From assembly GCF_000772045.1 (NCBI RefSeq), contig NZ_CP009754.1, positions 5,332,001 to 5,396,000 of the forward strand: a stretch of 64,000 nucleotides of DNA. Direction: 5' to 3'. Below the pieces are notes generated by a model. That model saw nothing but the letters and a program-made list of their open reading frames with translations. It was not told the origin of the DNA and searched no databases. A program made the translations under genes and the position numbers. Source of the stretch: Streptomyces sp. CCM_MD2014 (lineage in GTDB: Bacteria; Actinomycetota; Actinomycetes; Streptomycetales; Streptomycetaceae). Below, in pieces: positions 36,219-45,362 of this stretch (positions within the stretch are counted from its first letter, which is position 1; each line of letters starts with the position of its first letter).

Positions 36219-37570
36219 CGCCGCACCTCCCGCCGAAGTCGCCGTACGTTGAACCACATCACCGGGATGACCAGGAGCAGCAGGAACACCGCGATGGCGC
36301 TGGCGACGCCCGGCTGGTCGGAGGCGAAGCCCTTGCGGTACAGCTCCAGGGCGAGCACGTTGGCGTCGTCCTGGGAGGAGCCCGGGGCGATGATGAAGAC
36401 CAGGTCGAAGACCTTCAGCACGTTGATCATCAGGGTGACGACCACGACCGCGAGGACCGGTGCGAGCAGCGGTACCGTGACCCGCCGGAAGACCTGCCAC
36501 TCGTTGGCGCCGTCGACCCGGGCGGCCTCCAGCAGTTCCCGGGGGACCCCGGCCAGCCCCGCCGCGATCAGCACCATCGCGAAGCCCGCCCACATCCACA
36601 CGTACGATCCGATGATCGCCGGGGTGACGAGGGAGGGGCCGAGCCAGTTCAGGCCGTTGTACGGCTCCTTGAAGTTGTCGGCGGGGAGTCTGAGCAGCGC
36701 CCCGTCGGCCGCGGCGGGCAGCGTGAAGGTGCCGTCCCCGGCCGCCGTCGTCGACGCGACGACCTCGCCGTCCTTGACCGCCTCGATCTTCATCCCGGCG
36801 TAGCCCAGCTCGGCCGCGTCGACGCCGCCGAGCTTGCCGACGCCCTTGCCGCGGGTGAAGTCCTGCCAGGTGGTGCCGGTGACCTTGCCGTCCTCGGGCT
36901 CGGCGACCGCGGCGTTCTTCGCGCCGTCGGGCATCAGGTCGGGCGCGACGCCCACGAGGGGCAGGACGACCGGGGTGCCCGCGCTGACCGGCCGCTTCGT
37001 GATGAACGCGCCGTCGCCGGCCGGTTTCAGCGGCGAGTCGCGGCCCGGGTGCGCCTTCGGGAACGCGGACGACTCGGCGAACGTGTCGTGCACCCCGACC
37101 CACACCGCGTTGGCGACGCCCTTGTCCGGGTCCTGGTCGTACACCAGGCGGAAGATGATGCCCGCCGCGAGCATCGAGATCGCCATCGGCATGAAGACGA
37201 CCAGCTTGAACGCCGTGCCCCAGCGGATGCGTTCGGTCAGCACCGCGAAGATCAGGCCGAGCGCGGTGGCGACCGTCGGCGCGAACACCACCCAGATGAC
37301 GTTGTTCTTCAGGGCGGTGCGGATGCCGTCGTCGGTGAACAGCGTCTCGTAGTTGTCGAACCCGGCGAAGGAGTCGCCGGACTGGTCGTAGAAGCTGCGG
37401 ATCAGCGAGTACCCGATCGGGTAGACCACGAGCGCGCCGAGCAGCACCAGGGCGGGCAGCAGGAACAGCGCGGCCACGGACCTGCGGGTGCCGGTCACGC
37501 TCCTGCGCGACTTGGGTGACTTGGGGGCGGCGGGGCCCCGCGAGGCTCCCGCCGCCGTGGCCGACGTCAT
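36215..37570 (-). CDS. Sugar ABC transporter permease (MalF/AglF-like) with inserted domain
   Basis: Encodes 451 aa, about 140 more than most MalF-type permeases of Gram-positive sugar importers. Membrane segments lie at about 31-55, 91-113, 121-144, 312-340, 367-397 and 424-442. The EAA motif is GVPRELLEAARVDGANE (341-357). Between segments 3 and 4 (about residues 160-305) sits a soluble insertion. Its end (GYAGMKIEAVKDGEVVAS then TTAAGDGTFTLPA) looks like a small beta-sandwich of the carboxypeptidase-regulatory-like or FnIII kind. The insertion should face outside, in the same general position as the periplasmic P2 loop of E. coli MalF. It may contact the binding protein. Confidence 0.9.
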   Translation of the reverse strand: MTSATAAGASRGPAAPKSPKSRRSVTGTRRSVAALFLLPALVLLGALVVYPIGYSLIRSFYDQSGDSFAGFDNYETLFTDDGIRTALKNNVIWVVFAPTVATALGLIFAVLTERIRWGTAFKLVVFMPMAISMLAAGIIFRLVYDQDPDKGVANAVWVGVHDTFAESSAFPKAHPGRDSPLKPAGDGAFITKRPVSAGTPVVLPLVGVAPDLMPDGAKNAAVAEPEDGKVTGTTWQDFTRGKGVGKLGGVDAAELGYAGMKIEAVKDGEVVASTTAAGDGTFTLPAAADGALLRLPADNFKEPYNGLNWLGPSLVTPAIIGSYVWMWAGFAMVLIAAGLAGVPRELLEAARVDGANEWQVFRRVTVPLLAPVLAVVVVTLMINVLKVFDLVFIIAPGSSQDDANVLALELYRKGFASDQPGVASAIAVFLLLLVIPVMWFNVRRLRREVRR

Positions 37571-37574
37571 CGCG

Positions 37575-38972
37575 TCAGCCTCCGTAGGCGGCGGCAGCGT
37601 CCGCCTCCAGCTTCGCCTGGGCGCCGGCGACGTCCTTCGGGTTCTTCAGGAAGTCCTGCAGCGTCTTCCACTCGCCCTTGCCGGGCGTACCGCCGAAGGC
37701 CTGCGGGGCCTGGTCCGACATGTCGAAGCGGAAGTCGTCACCGGCCGCCACCAGCGCCTCGGCGATCTTCTTCTGCACCTCGTTCGGGTACACGGACGCG
37801 TCCACGCTCTTGTTGGGCGAGAGGAACCCGCCGAGCTTCGCCTGGATCGCCGCCGCGTCCGGCGAGGCCAGCCAGGTGGCCAGCGCCTGGGCCGCCTTCG
37901 AGTCCTTGAAGACCACGGCCGCGTCGCCGCCGGAGACCACCGGTGCGGTGTCGCCCACGGCCGGGAACGGGAACACCTTGGCGTCCGTGCCGACCTTCGC
38001 CTCGGTCTCACCGATGTTGACCTGCACGAAGTCGCCCTCGTAGACCATGCCCGCCTTGGGCTGGTCGCCGCCGGTGAAGGTCTGCGTCACCGAGGCCGGG
38101 AACTCCGTCTGGAGCGCCCCGGACGCGCCGCCCGCGACGAAGTCCTTCTTGCCCCAGATCTCCGCGAGCGTGGTCAGCGCCTCCTTCACGGACGGGTCCG
38201 TCCACTTGATCTCGTGCTTGGCCAGTTGGTCGTACTTCTCCGGGCCCGCCTGCGAGAGGTAGACGTTCTCGAACCAGTCGGTGAGCGTCCAGCCGTCCGC
38301 GCCGCCGACCGAGAACGGCGCGACACCCGAGTCGTAGATCATCTGGGCGGTGTCGAGCAGCTCGTCCCAGGTCTTGGGCTCGGACGCCCCCGCGTTCTCG
38401 AAGACCTGCGCGTTGTACCAGATCAGCGACTTGTTGGCGGCCTTGTAGTACACGCCGTACTGCTTGCCGTCGACCTTGCCGATGTCCTGCCAGCCCTGCG
38501 AGTAGTTCTCGCCGAGCTCCTTGGCGGCCTCGGCGCCCAGCGGCTTGGCCCAGCCCTTCTCGACCGCCTGCTTGATGGCCCCCGGCTGCGGGAGCATCGC
38601 CACGTCCGGCGGGGCGCCGCCCGCGATCTTCGAGCCGAGGAAGTTGATGATCGGGTCCTGGGCCGGCACGAAGGTCACCTTGGCGCCGGTGCGCTTCTCG
38701 AACTCGGCGAGGACCTTCTTGAAGTTCTCCTGCTCGGTGCCGGTCCAGACGGCGGCGACCTCCAGGCTCTCGCCGTCCAGCTTCGGGAGGGTGACGGAGG
38801 AGGCCGGTGCCTTGGCACCGCCGCCCTTGTCGCCGTTGTCACCGCCGCCGTTGTCGTCGTCACCGCCGCACGCGGTGAGCGAGAGGGCGAGTGCCGCCGC
38901 GGCGAGGGCGGCGGCGGCGCGGGTGGCCCTCTTGACGGTTCTGCCTGTCCGGATGGTGCTGCTCGTGCGCAT
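37575..38972 (-). CDS. Sugar-binding lipoprotein of an ABC importer (AglE-like)
   Basis: Encodes 465 aa. A lipoprotein signal peptide with lipobox LTAC (C35) is followed by an Asp/Gly-rich linker. The mature part is an SBP_bac_1-type fold; EVAAVWTGTEQENFKKVLAEFEKRTG (in part) and GGAPPDVAMLPQPG resemble AglE alpha-glucoside-binding proteins. It captures sugar outside the membrane for the MalF/MalG-like permeases encoded directly downstream (4 bp gap). No ATPase gene is in the cluster; in Streptomyces the shared ATPase MsiK usually energises such importers. A GTG one codon earlier (38975) is an alternative start. Confidence 0.93.
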   Translation of the reverse strand: MRTSSTIRTGRTVKRATRAAAALAAAALALSLTACGGDDDNGGGDNGDKGGGAKAPASSVTLPKLDGESLEVAAVWTGTEQENFKKVLAEFEKRTGAKVTFVPAQDPIINFLGSKIAGGAPPDVAMLPQPGAIKQAVEKGWAKPLGAEAAKELGENYSQGWQDIGKVDGKQYGVYYKAANKSLIWYNAQVFENAGASEPKTWDELLDTAQMIYDSGVAPFSVGGADGWTLTDWFENVYLSQAGPEKYDQLAKHEIKWTDPSVKEALTTLAEIWGKKDFVAGGASGALQTEFPASVTQTFTGGDQPKAGMVYEGDFVQVNIGETEAKVGTDAKVFPFPAVGDTAPVVSGGDAAVVFKDSKAAQALATWLASPDAAAIQAKLGGFLSPNKSVDASVYPNEVQKKIAEALVAAGDDFRFDMSDQAPQAFGGTPGKGEWKTLQDFLKNPKDVAGAQAKLEADAAAAYGG

Positions 38973-39115
38973 CACTGCCCCGTTCTTCGTTCATCGTCGA
39001 ACGCTCGGCGCTGTTCCGTGCGCTCTGGTGTACGCCAGGGGGGTGAGAGCGGCAAGGGCGCGTCCGCCGTCGAGCGGGGATTCGTGACCGCGTCGTGACG
39101 CGCACGAGCGCCGTC

Positions 39116-39167
39116 TGCGGGCAGGAGTGCCGCCGGGGCGGCACGGGTGGGGCGCAGGCGGCACCCC
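39116..39167. repeat. Dispersed palindromic repeat, copy 5 (inverted)
   Basis: Reverse-complement orientation of the repeat at 3.4 and 15.5 kb: TGCGGGCAGGAGTGCCGC, then CGGGGCGGCACGGGTGGGGC and GCAGGCGGCACC. It lies between the sugar-transporter operon and the 3' end of the FHA-FtsK gene. Confidence 0.75.
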
Positions 39168-39207
39168 GTGGCGCCGGGCCGCGCACCCCCGTACAGCACC
39201 CGTTGGG

Positions 39208-42200
39208 CTAAAGCAGCGACGGGACCTCCGCCGCCGAGACCTCGCGGGCCGCGCGCTCCAGGGCGCTGGCCAGAAGGGCCAAGTCGGTGGGGCCGTTGCC
39301 CAGTTCGCGCACCGGGCGGCGGGTGGGCGGGTCGCCCATGCGGTGCCACTCCAGGGGGACGACCGTGGGGCGGAGGGTCGCGGTGCGCGGGATGCGGCCC
39401 GTGACCCGGCCGCCCTGGAAAGCGGTGGTGCGTCCGTCGGGGTGGGTCAACACGCCGCGTCCGGGCGCCGGTTCGTCCGGCCCCGGCACGGGCGCGTCCA
39501 GGGTGACGCGCAGGGTCGCGCGCAGGGCCGGTTCCGTGTTCTCCGTACGGCCGTCGGGGGCGGTCGCCGCCACCAGGTGGACGCCGAGCCGCTCGCCCTC
39601 CCGCGCGACGGCCTCCAGCGCCCGCATCACCGACCCCGCGGCAGGGCGCCCCGGGGAACCGAGCGGGGGAGTGACGAGGGCGTCGAGGTCGTCGACGACC
39701 ACGACCAGGCGGGGGAGGGGAGGGACGGGTCCCGTGCGGCGTTTTGCGGCGGGCCGCAGGCGCAGGGTGGAGCTGGGCGGGGACTCGACGTCCCCGGAGT
39801 CGGAGACGGGCACGGTCCCCGCCGTGGCCGGTGTGCGCTGGGCGACCAGTCGGCCCGACACCTCGCGTCCCGTGTGCCACTCGGCGAAGTGCGACCGCCC
39901 GAGCAGCTCGGCGCGCCGCTTCAGCTCGGCGCTCAGGGACTGGGCGAACTCCCGCATCCGCACGGGGTCGTTGGCGGTGAGGTGGGTGGTGACGTGCGGT
40001 ACGTCCGTGCACACGCGCAGGCCCTCGCCGTGGGCGCCGCCCGAGCTGACGCTGTCGCGGCCGTCCATGAGGACGACGCCGAGCCGGTCGGGGCGTTCGG
40101 CCGAGGCGAGGGAGGCGACGAGCGCCCGCAGCAGCTCGGTGCGGCCGCTGCCGGGCGGTCCCTCGATCAGCAGGTGCGGCCCCTCGGCAGCCAGGTCGAC
40201 CGGGACGGGGCCGCGCGGACCGGCGCCCAGCACCGCCTGTGCGCGTCCTCCGAGGGACTCCGTGTCGTCGGCCGCGGCGGCCCAGCGGGCCATCAGGGAG
40301 GCGGGGGTGGCGCGGGCCAGGCCGAGCTCGTCGAGGAGCCGGGCCGTCTGGGGGAGCGGTGCGGACACCCGCGCGTGGTGCTCGCCGCCGGTGGCGGTGT
40401 CCGTGCGCAGCGGGGCCAGGGCGCGCGCGAAGCGCTCGGCCCACGGCAGGGAGACGGCGTCCAGCGTGCCGAGGGTGCCGTGACCGACCGGGCCGGCGGG
40501 TGCGGCGGGCGCGGCCGGGGTGCCCGGGTCCGAGCCCGGACCGGCGCTCGTGCCGGTGCTCGTCCCCGTGCGCGCGACGCGCAGCAGGCGCAGGGCCGTC
40601 GCCACGTCGCCGCTGAGCAGCGCGACGGCACCGCACTCCCGGAACACCGGCGACACCGCGCAGGCCGCCTCGTACGTCCGCGTCACCGGGGACGTGGGGG
40701 AGGCGGCGGCCGTCTCGGCGAGGCACACGACGTGGATGCCGGCCCGCGGTCCCTCCAGGGCCAGCCGCGCCACCGCCTCGCGCACGTCGGCACCGCCGGG
40801 GTCCCCGTCCACGACGACCACGGTGTACGGGCCGGTGAAGCCGCAGGCAGGGTCGGCCCCGTCGCCGCTTCCGTCGGCGGGGCGGGCCCGGGAGGGCTGG
40901 TGACGGGCGGTTTTGCCGGTCGCGTCCGCGGCCGCGTCCCGGGCGCGCGCTCCGGACCGGGCCTGGTCGGCGTGGTGGTCCTCGAGGCGGCGGAGGAGTT
41001 CCTGCGCGCGGGCCGTGGCCTGCTCGCGGTCGTGGGCGAGCAGCAGACGGCAGTCCTGGCCGTGTCCCGGGCGCACCTGCGGCAGCCAGCCGAGCCAGGA
41101 CCACTCGGCGTTCCGCTCGGCCAGCGGACGGGAGCGGTCCGCGCTGATCAGGACGATCTCCAGGGTGTCGGCCGAGTGCAGCGCGGCGAGCTGGGCCAGC
41201 ACCGAGCGGGCCAGCCCGGTGAGCCGCTCGCGCGGGCCCGCGAGGCCGAGCGCGCCGACCTCGCGCAGGTCGGCGGTGACCGGGACCGCGGGCAGCGGGG
41301 CGGCACCGCCCGGTGCCGTCCGGTCGGCCGTGCCGAGCCGCACGGTGAGCGCCTCCGGGTGATCCGGACCGCGCTCCCACAGCCGCGGTCCCGGTCCCAG
41401 CGCCGTCAGCAGCAGCGAGGCGGGGTCCGGCCAGGTCTCCGGGGCGCGCGAGGGGGTGCCGGGCGGGGCGTCCGGCGCCGCTGTGGCGGCCGCCGTCCCG
41501 TCGTACGCCTGCGCGTCGGACACGCCGGTCTCCTGAGCGCCTGTGCGGCCGCCGGTCAGCCGCCGGGCCCACGCCCCTATCCCACCGCGCCTGCGCACCT
41601 CTTGCGGCACGTCGGTGCCGCGCAGGGGGGTGCCCTTGCGGCCGGTGCGGGTCTCGCGGCCCGGGCGGTCGTCAGGGCCTGGGCCGTCGGTCCGGCCGCG
41701 GGCGTCGGAGGAACGGCGGGGAGCCTCACCGGCCGCGCCCGCGCGGGGCGCACCCGCACCGGCGGAGCCGCCCCCGGACCCGCCCACGCCGACGTCGCCG
41801 TACGCGCACGTGCCGGGATCGCCCGGTCGGTACGGGTCCGGTGCAGAGGTACCGGGGCGGTAGCCGTCCCCGCCGGGCGTGCCGGCGCCGTACGCGCCCC
41901 CGCCGGGCGTGCCGGTGCGGGGCGGGGCACCGCCGTGCGCGTCGGCCCCGTACCCGCTCCCGCCGGCTTCGTCGGCCCCGTACCCGCCCGGCGTGGAGGA
42001 ACCCCGGCCGCTTCCGTGCTCGCCGGGTGTGCCCGGCGCGGGGGTGAGGGGCCCGCCCGCGCGGTGGCCGCCGGTCGCGTACGACCCCGCGCCCTGCGCG
42101 CCGCCGTGTGTCTCGCCCGCGGCGGGGGACTGCCGCGGCAGGCCCGGTGCGGGGCCGGTGCCGTGGCTCTCGATGCGGGGGGCGCCGCCCTGGCCGGGGA

Positions 42201-43227
42201 CCTGCGGCGGTTCGGCGGACGCTCCGCCCCTGCCGTACGCCGAGGTGCCGTACGCGTGGTGGGTGCGCCCCGCGGACGCGGTGGTGGCGTCGGGCGCCGG
42301 GCCCCAGGTGCCGTGGGCGGTGGCGTCCGGCGCGGTGCCGGACGCGCTCGGGCCGTCGGCCGCACCGCGCGCGGCCGGAACGGCGGCGTCCGGTGCGCCG
42401 CCCGCCGCCCGGGCGGCTCGGGCCGGGTCCGTCGCGCGGGAGCGGCCGCCCGCGCCGCCGGGGGCCCCCGCGCCGTCGGCCACGCGTGCGTGGGTCACCG
42501 CGCCGCCGTCCCCGCCGCCCGGTGCGGGCGCCCGGTACCCGGACAGCCGTACGTGTCCCTCCCCGTCCGGCGTCGTCGCCACCCGCGCCTCCGCCGTCGG
42601 CGGCACCGGCACGAGCCGCAGGGCCGACTCACCGATCCGCAGCAGGGCGCCCGGCGCGAAGCGGACCGGGCGGTCGCCCACGCGGGTGCCGTCCAGCGTG
42701 GTGCCGTTGGTGGAACCGAGGTCGGCGACCGAGACGCGGCCGTCGGGGCCGACGGTGACCGCGCAGTGCATGCGGGAGACGTCCGGGTCGTCGAGCGCGA
42801 CGTCGGCGTCGGCGGAGCGGCCGAGCCGGATCTGGCCGCCGTGCAGGAGGTGGACGCCGCCCGCGTCGGGACCCGCGACCACGTGGAGCTGGACGGGGAC
42901 GTCCGCCGGCTCGATGTGCGGGTCGGGCTCGCCCGGCGCGCCGAGACAGAGCACGGCGCCGTCGACCAGCGGAGGCTCGCCCAGGGTGCTGCGCTGGGCG
43001 TCGAGGCGCTGCGCGCCGGAGTACAGCACCACCTGGCCGGAGCCCGCGCCCTCGCCGGGGAGTGCGGCGGCCAGCGCGGAGGCGACCGCGGCCAGCGCCG
43101 TGCCGGCCGGCGCGGTGACGAGTACGTCACTCCGCGCGGCGCGACCCCCCGCCGAAGCGGCCGAAGCGGCCGGGACGGCCGGTGCATGCGGGCCCAGCGG
43201 GTCCACGACGGTCAGCCGGATCTGCAT
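39208..43227 (-). CDS. FHA-domain FtsK/SpoIIIE-family (EssC-like) ATPase
   Basis: Encodes 1339 aa. Residues 1-100 resemble a YukD/ubiquitin-like N-domain (MQIRLTVVDPLG). An FHA phosphothreonine-binding domain lies at about 112-207 with G136-R137, S151-R152 and H154, and N174-G175-T176. A low-complexity Gly/Ala/Pro region follows (about 215-560). The FtsK-like part shows a degenerate first module (LRSVLAQLAALHSADTLEIVLIS-like) and a second with GPPGSGRTE at 1023-1031 and Walker B RLVVVVDDLDALV. The catalytic Walker A lysine is replaced by R1029. I see no membrane segment, unlike EssC/EccC of type VII secretion. No WXG100 gene is adjacent. It is divergent from pkaA, so the FHA domain may bind a substrate of these kinases. 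Confidence 0.85.
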   Translation of the reverse strand: MQIRLTVVDPLGPHAPAVPAASAASAGGRAARSDVLVTAPAGTALAAVASALAAALPGEGAGSGQVVLYSGAQRLDAQRSTLGEPPLVDGAVLCLGAPGEPDPHIEPADVPVQLHVVAGPDAGGVHLLHGGQIRLGRSADADVALDDPDVSRMHCAVTVGPDGRVSVADLGSTNGTTLDGTRVGDRPVRFAPGALLRIGESALRLVPVPPTAEARVATTPDGEGHVRLSGYRAPAPGGGDGGAVTHARVADGAGAPGGAGGRSRATDPARAARAAGGAPDAAVPAARGAADGPSASGTAPDATAHGTWGPAPDATTASAGRTHHAYGTSAYGRGGASAEPPQVPGQGGAPRIESHGTGPAPGLPRQSPAAGETHGGAQGAGSYATGGHRAGGPLTPAPGTPGEHGSGRGSSTPGGYGADEAGGSGYGADAHGGAPPRTGTPGGGAYGAGTPGGDGYRPGTSAPDPYRPGDPGTCAYGDVGVGGSGGGSAGAGAPRAGAAGEAPRRSSDARGRTDGPGPDDRPGRETRTGRKGTPLRGTDVPQEVRRRGGIGAWARRLTGGRTGAQETGVSDAQAYDGTAAATAAPDAPPGTPSRAPETWPDPASLLLTALGPGPRLWERGPDHPEALTVRLGTADRTAPGGAAPLPAVPVTADLREVGALGLAGPRERLTGLARSVLAQLAALHSADTLEIVLISADRSRPLAERNAEWSWLGWLPQVRPGHGQDCRLLLAHDREQATARAQELLRRLEDHHADQARSGARARDAAADATGKTARHQPSRARPADGSGDGADPACGFTGPYTVVVVDGDPGGADVREAVARLALEGPRAGIHVVCLAETAAASPTSPVTRTYEAACAVSPVFRECGAVALLSGDVATALRLLRVARTGTSTGTSAGPGSDPGTPAAPAAPAGPVGHGTLGTLDAVSLPWAERFARALAPLRTDTATGGEHHARVSAPLPQTARLLDELGLARATPASLMARWAAAADDTESLGGRAQAVLGAGPRGPVPVDLAAEGPHLLIEGPPGSGRTELLRALVASLASAERPDRLGVVLMDGRDSVSSGGAHGEGLRVCTDVPHVTTHLTANDPVRMREFAQSLSAELKRRAELLGRSHFAEWHTGREVSGRLVAQRTPATAGTVPVSDSGDVESPPSSTLRLRPAAKRRTGPVPPLPRLVVVVDDLDALVTPPLGSPGRPAAGSVMRALEAVAREGERLGVHLVAATAPDGRTENTEPALRATLRVTLDAPVPGPDEPAPGRGVLTHPDGRTTAFQGGRVTGRIPRTATLRPTVVPLEWHRMGDPPTRRPVRELGNGPTDLALLASALERAAREVSAAEVPSLL

Positions 43228-43634
43228 CGCCGTAAGCGGTCCCTTCGCGCGGGCGCCCGCACGCCGGGACGGAAGCCGCCACCACGGTCCCCCACCGCGG
43301 ACTTCCCCCACCGTCACACGAGCACGTCGGCCAGTACTGCACGCATCCTCGCACCTGCCACTGACAACGCGCCCGCCGCCCGCCGTCAAATGATCTTGAT
43401 TGGTCGGCTCTGCCCCCAAAAATGCCTGACAGCCGCTCCGCGGATGATCGAAAGCCGTCCGCTTGAGATCGGTCACGTTTGGACAGCGGCAACCAAGGGA
43501 CCGGGTCGAGCGTCTTTCCTTCGAACGTGGCCCGGAGGCGGCACTACAGTTGGGTCCGACTGGGACCCACCGTCGCCCGACCGCTTCTGCGACAGTGGGT
43601 CCGAACAGCCAGCAAGCAACTAGGAGCGCATGAC
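43228..43634. promoter_or_regulatory. Divergent promoter region of FHA-FtsK gene and pkaA
   Basis: A 407-bp intergenic region. On the minus side is a damage-promoter-like element (43345-43367). On the pkaA side, TGGGTCC at 43551-43557 and its inverse GGACCCA at 43563-43569 form a short hairpin or dyad, and a third TGGGTCC lies at 43596-43602. AT-rich patches around 43387-43425 may hold a further promoter. No gene is apparent. Confidence 0.5.
43345..43367 (-). promoter_or_regulatory. RecA-NDp/PafBC-like promoter candidate for the FHA-FtsK gene
   Basis: On the minus strand: TTGTCAGTG (43367-43359), 8 bases, then GAGGAT (43350-43345). The upstream box is a perfect match; the -10 has G in place of the first T of TAnnnT. 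The gene would start about 110 nt downstream of transcription initiation. Confidence 0.45.
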
Positions 43635-45257
43635 GTGCGGCCCGTCGGCAGCAAGTACCTCCTCGAGGAGCCCCTCGGCCGCGGCGCCACGGGCACCGTC
43701 TGGCGTGCCCGCCAGCGCGAGACCGCGGGCGCCGAGGCGGCCGTGGCCGGACAGCCCGGCGAGACCGTCGCGATCAAGGTTCTCAAGGAAGAGCTCGCGA
43801 GCGACGCCGACATCGTGATGCGCTTCCTGCGCGAACGTTCCGTCCTGCTCCGGCTCACCCACCCCAACATCGTCCGGGTCCGCGACCTGGTCGTCGAGGG
43901 CGAGCTGCTGGCCCTCGTCATGGATCTCGTCGACGGCCCCGACCTCCACCGCTATCTGCGCGAAAACGGGCCGCTCACCCCGGTTGCCGCGGCCCTGCTC
44001 ACCGCGCAGATCGCCGACGCGCTCGCCGCGAGCCACGCCGACGGCGTCGTCCACCGCGACCTGAAGCCGGCCAACGTCCTGCTGAAGCAGACCGGCGACG
44101 AGATGCACCCGATGCTCACCGACTTCGGCATCGCCCGCCTCGCCGACTCACCCGGCCTCACCCGCACCCACGAGTTCGTCGGCACGCCCGCGTACGTCGC
44201 GCCGGAGTCCGCCGAGGGCCGCCCGCAGACCTCCGCCGTCGACGTCTACGGCGCCGGCATCCTGCTGTACGAGCTGGTCACCGGCCGTCCCCCGTTCGGC
44301 GGCGGCTCCGCCCTCGAAGTGCTGCACCAGCACCTGAGCGCCGAACCGCGCCGTCCCTCCACCGTCCCCGACCCGCTGTGGACGGTCATCGAGCGCTGCC
44401 TGCGCAAGAACCCGGACGAACGCCCCAGCGCCGAGAACCTCGCCCGCGGCCTGCGCGTCGTCGCCGAGGGCATCGGCGTGCACGCGAACAGCGCGCAGAT
44501 CGGCGCCGCCGAAGGCGTGGGCGCGCTCCTCGCCCCCGACCCGGCACCCGCGCAGGTCCCCGGCACCCCGGACGCCGCCTACGACCCGAACGGCGCGACC
44601 AGCGTCCTGCCGCACACCGGGGGCCCGGCGGGCGCCGCCGACCCCACCGCCGTACTCCCGAACACCGGGGCCGCCGACCCCACCGCCGTCATGCCGCCGG
44701 TGGGCCCGGGGCAGGCCGGACAGCCGGGCGCGCCGGGCCAGGGCGGACCCGAGGACCCGCACCCCTGGCAGAACCAGCTCCGCGCCGCACGCGACCGCAA
44801 CGAGCAGACGCAGGTCCAGTACCTCGACCCCAACCAGGACCCGCTGCGCCGCCGCCCCCAGCGGCAGGTCTCCCGCGCGCCCCAGCAGCCGCGCCAGGCC
44901 CCCCAGGGCCCGCCGCCCCAGCAGCCCGGCTACGGCTACCCCCAGCAGCAGCCGCCGCAGCCCCAGCCGCCGCAGCGGTACGCCCCGCCGCCCGCGCCCG
45001 AGCCGCAGCCGCCCCGGCGCGAGCCCAGGCCGCCGCGGCAGCGCAGCGCCAACCCCATGCGCATTCCGGGGCTGGGCTGCCTCAAGGGGTGCCTGGTCAC
45101 GATCGTCGTCCTGTTCGTGGCCGGCTGGCTCGTGTGGGAGCTGAGCCCGCTCCAGGACTGGATCGGCACCGGCAAGGGCTACTGGGACCAGCTCACCGAC
45201 TGGTTCACCACCGTGACCGACTGGATGGGGGACCTGGGCGGCTCCGGCGGAGGCTGA
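43635..45257 (+). CDS. pkaA: Membrane Ser/Thr protein kinase PkaA
   Basis: Encodes 540 aa. The kinase domain (about 8-275) has the glycine loop LGRGATGTVW, the catalytic Lys in VAIKVLKEE (K48), H140-R-D142LKPAN and D163FG, followed by the activation segment LTRTHEFVGTPAYVAPE. A Pro/Gln-rich juxtamembrane stretch (about 300-475) leads to one membrane helix (about 484-506) and a short external tail of about 35 residues without PASTA repeats. Start is GTG 43635 with AGGAG 8 nt upstream; the preceding ATG at 43629 is out of frame. Gene order with pkaB matches S. coelicolor pkaA-pkaB. Confidence 0.93.
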   Translation: MRPVGSKYLLEEPLGRGATGTVWRARQRETAGAEAAVAGQPGETVAIKVLKEELASDADIVMRFLRERSVLLRLTHPNIVRVRDLVVEGELLALVMDLVDGPDLHRYLRENGPLTPVAAALLTAQIADALAASHADGVVHRDLKPANVLLKQTGDEMHPMLTDFGIARLADSPGLTRTHEFVGTPAYVAPESAEGRPQTSAVDVYGAGILLYELVTGRPPFGGGSALEVLHQHLSAEPRRPSTVPDPLWTVIERCLRKNPDERPSAENLARGLRVVAEGIGVHANSAQIGAAEGVGALLAPDPAPAQVPGTPDAAYDPNGATSVLPHTGGPAGAADPTAVLPNTGAADPTAVMPPVGPGQAGQPGAPGQGGPEDPHPWQNQLRAARDRNEQTQVQYLDPNQDPLRRRPQRQVSRAPQQPRQAPQGPPPQQPGYGYPQQQPPQPQPPQRYAPPPAPEPQPPRREPRPPRQRSANPMRIPGLGCLKGCLVTIVVLFVAGWLVWELSPLQDWIGTGKGYWDQLTDWFTTVTDWMGDLGGSGGG

Positions 45258-45362
45258 GTCTGGAGACTTGTCGACATCCGGAGGGTGATTTCCGCCTCCG
45301 CGGTGAAGGCCGGCTCCCGGGACGCGTACTTTTAGGCGCAACACGCGTCGGTAGGAGCAGTC

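Noticed and set aside
39208..43227. Type VII secretion locus (EccC/EssC)
   Set aside because: No WXG100, EccB, EccD or mycosin-like genes nearby, no membrane helices, and an altered Walker A motif.
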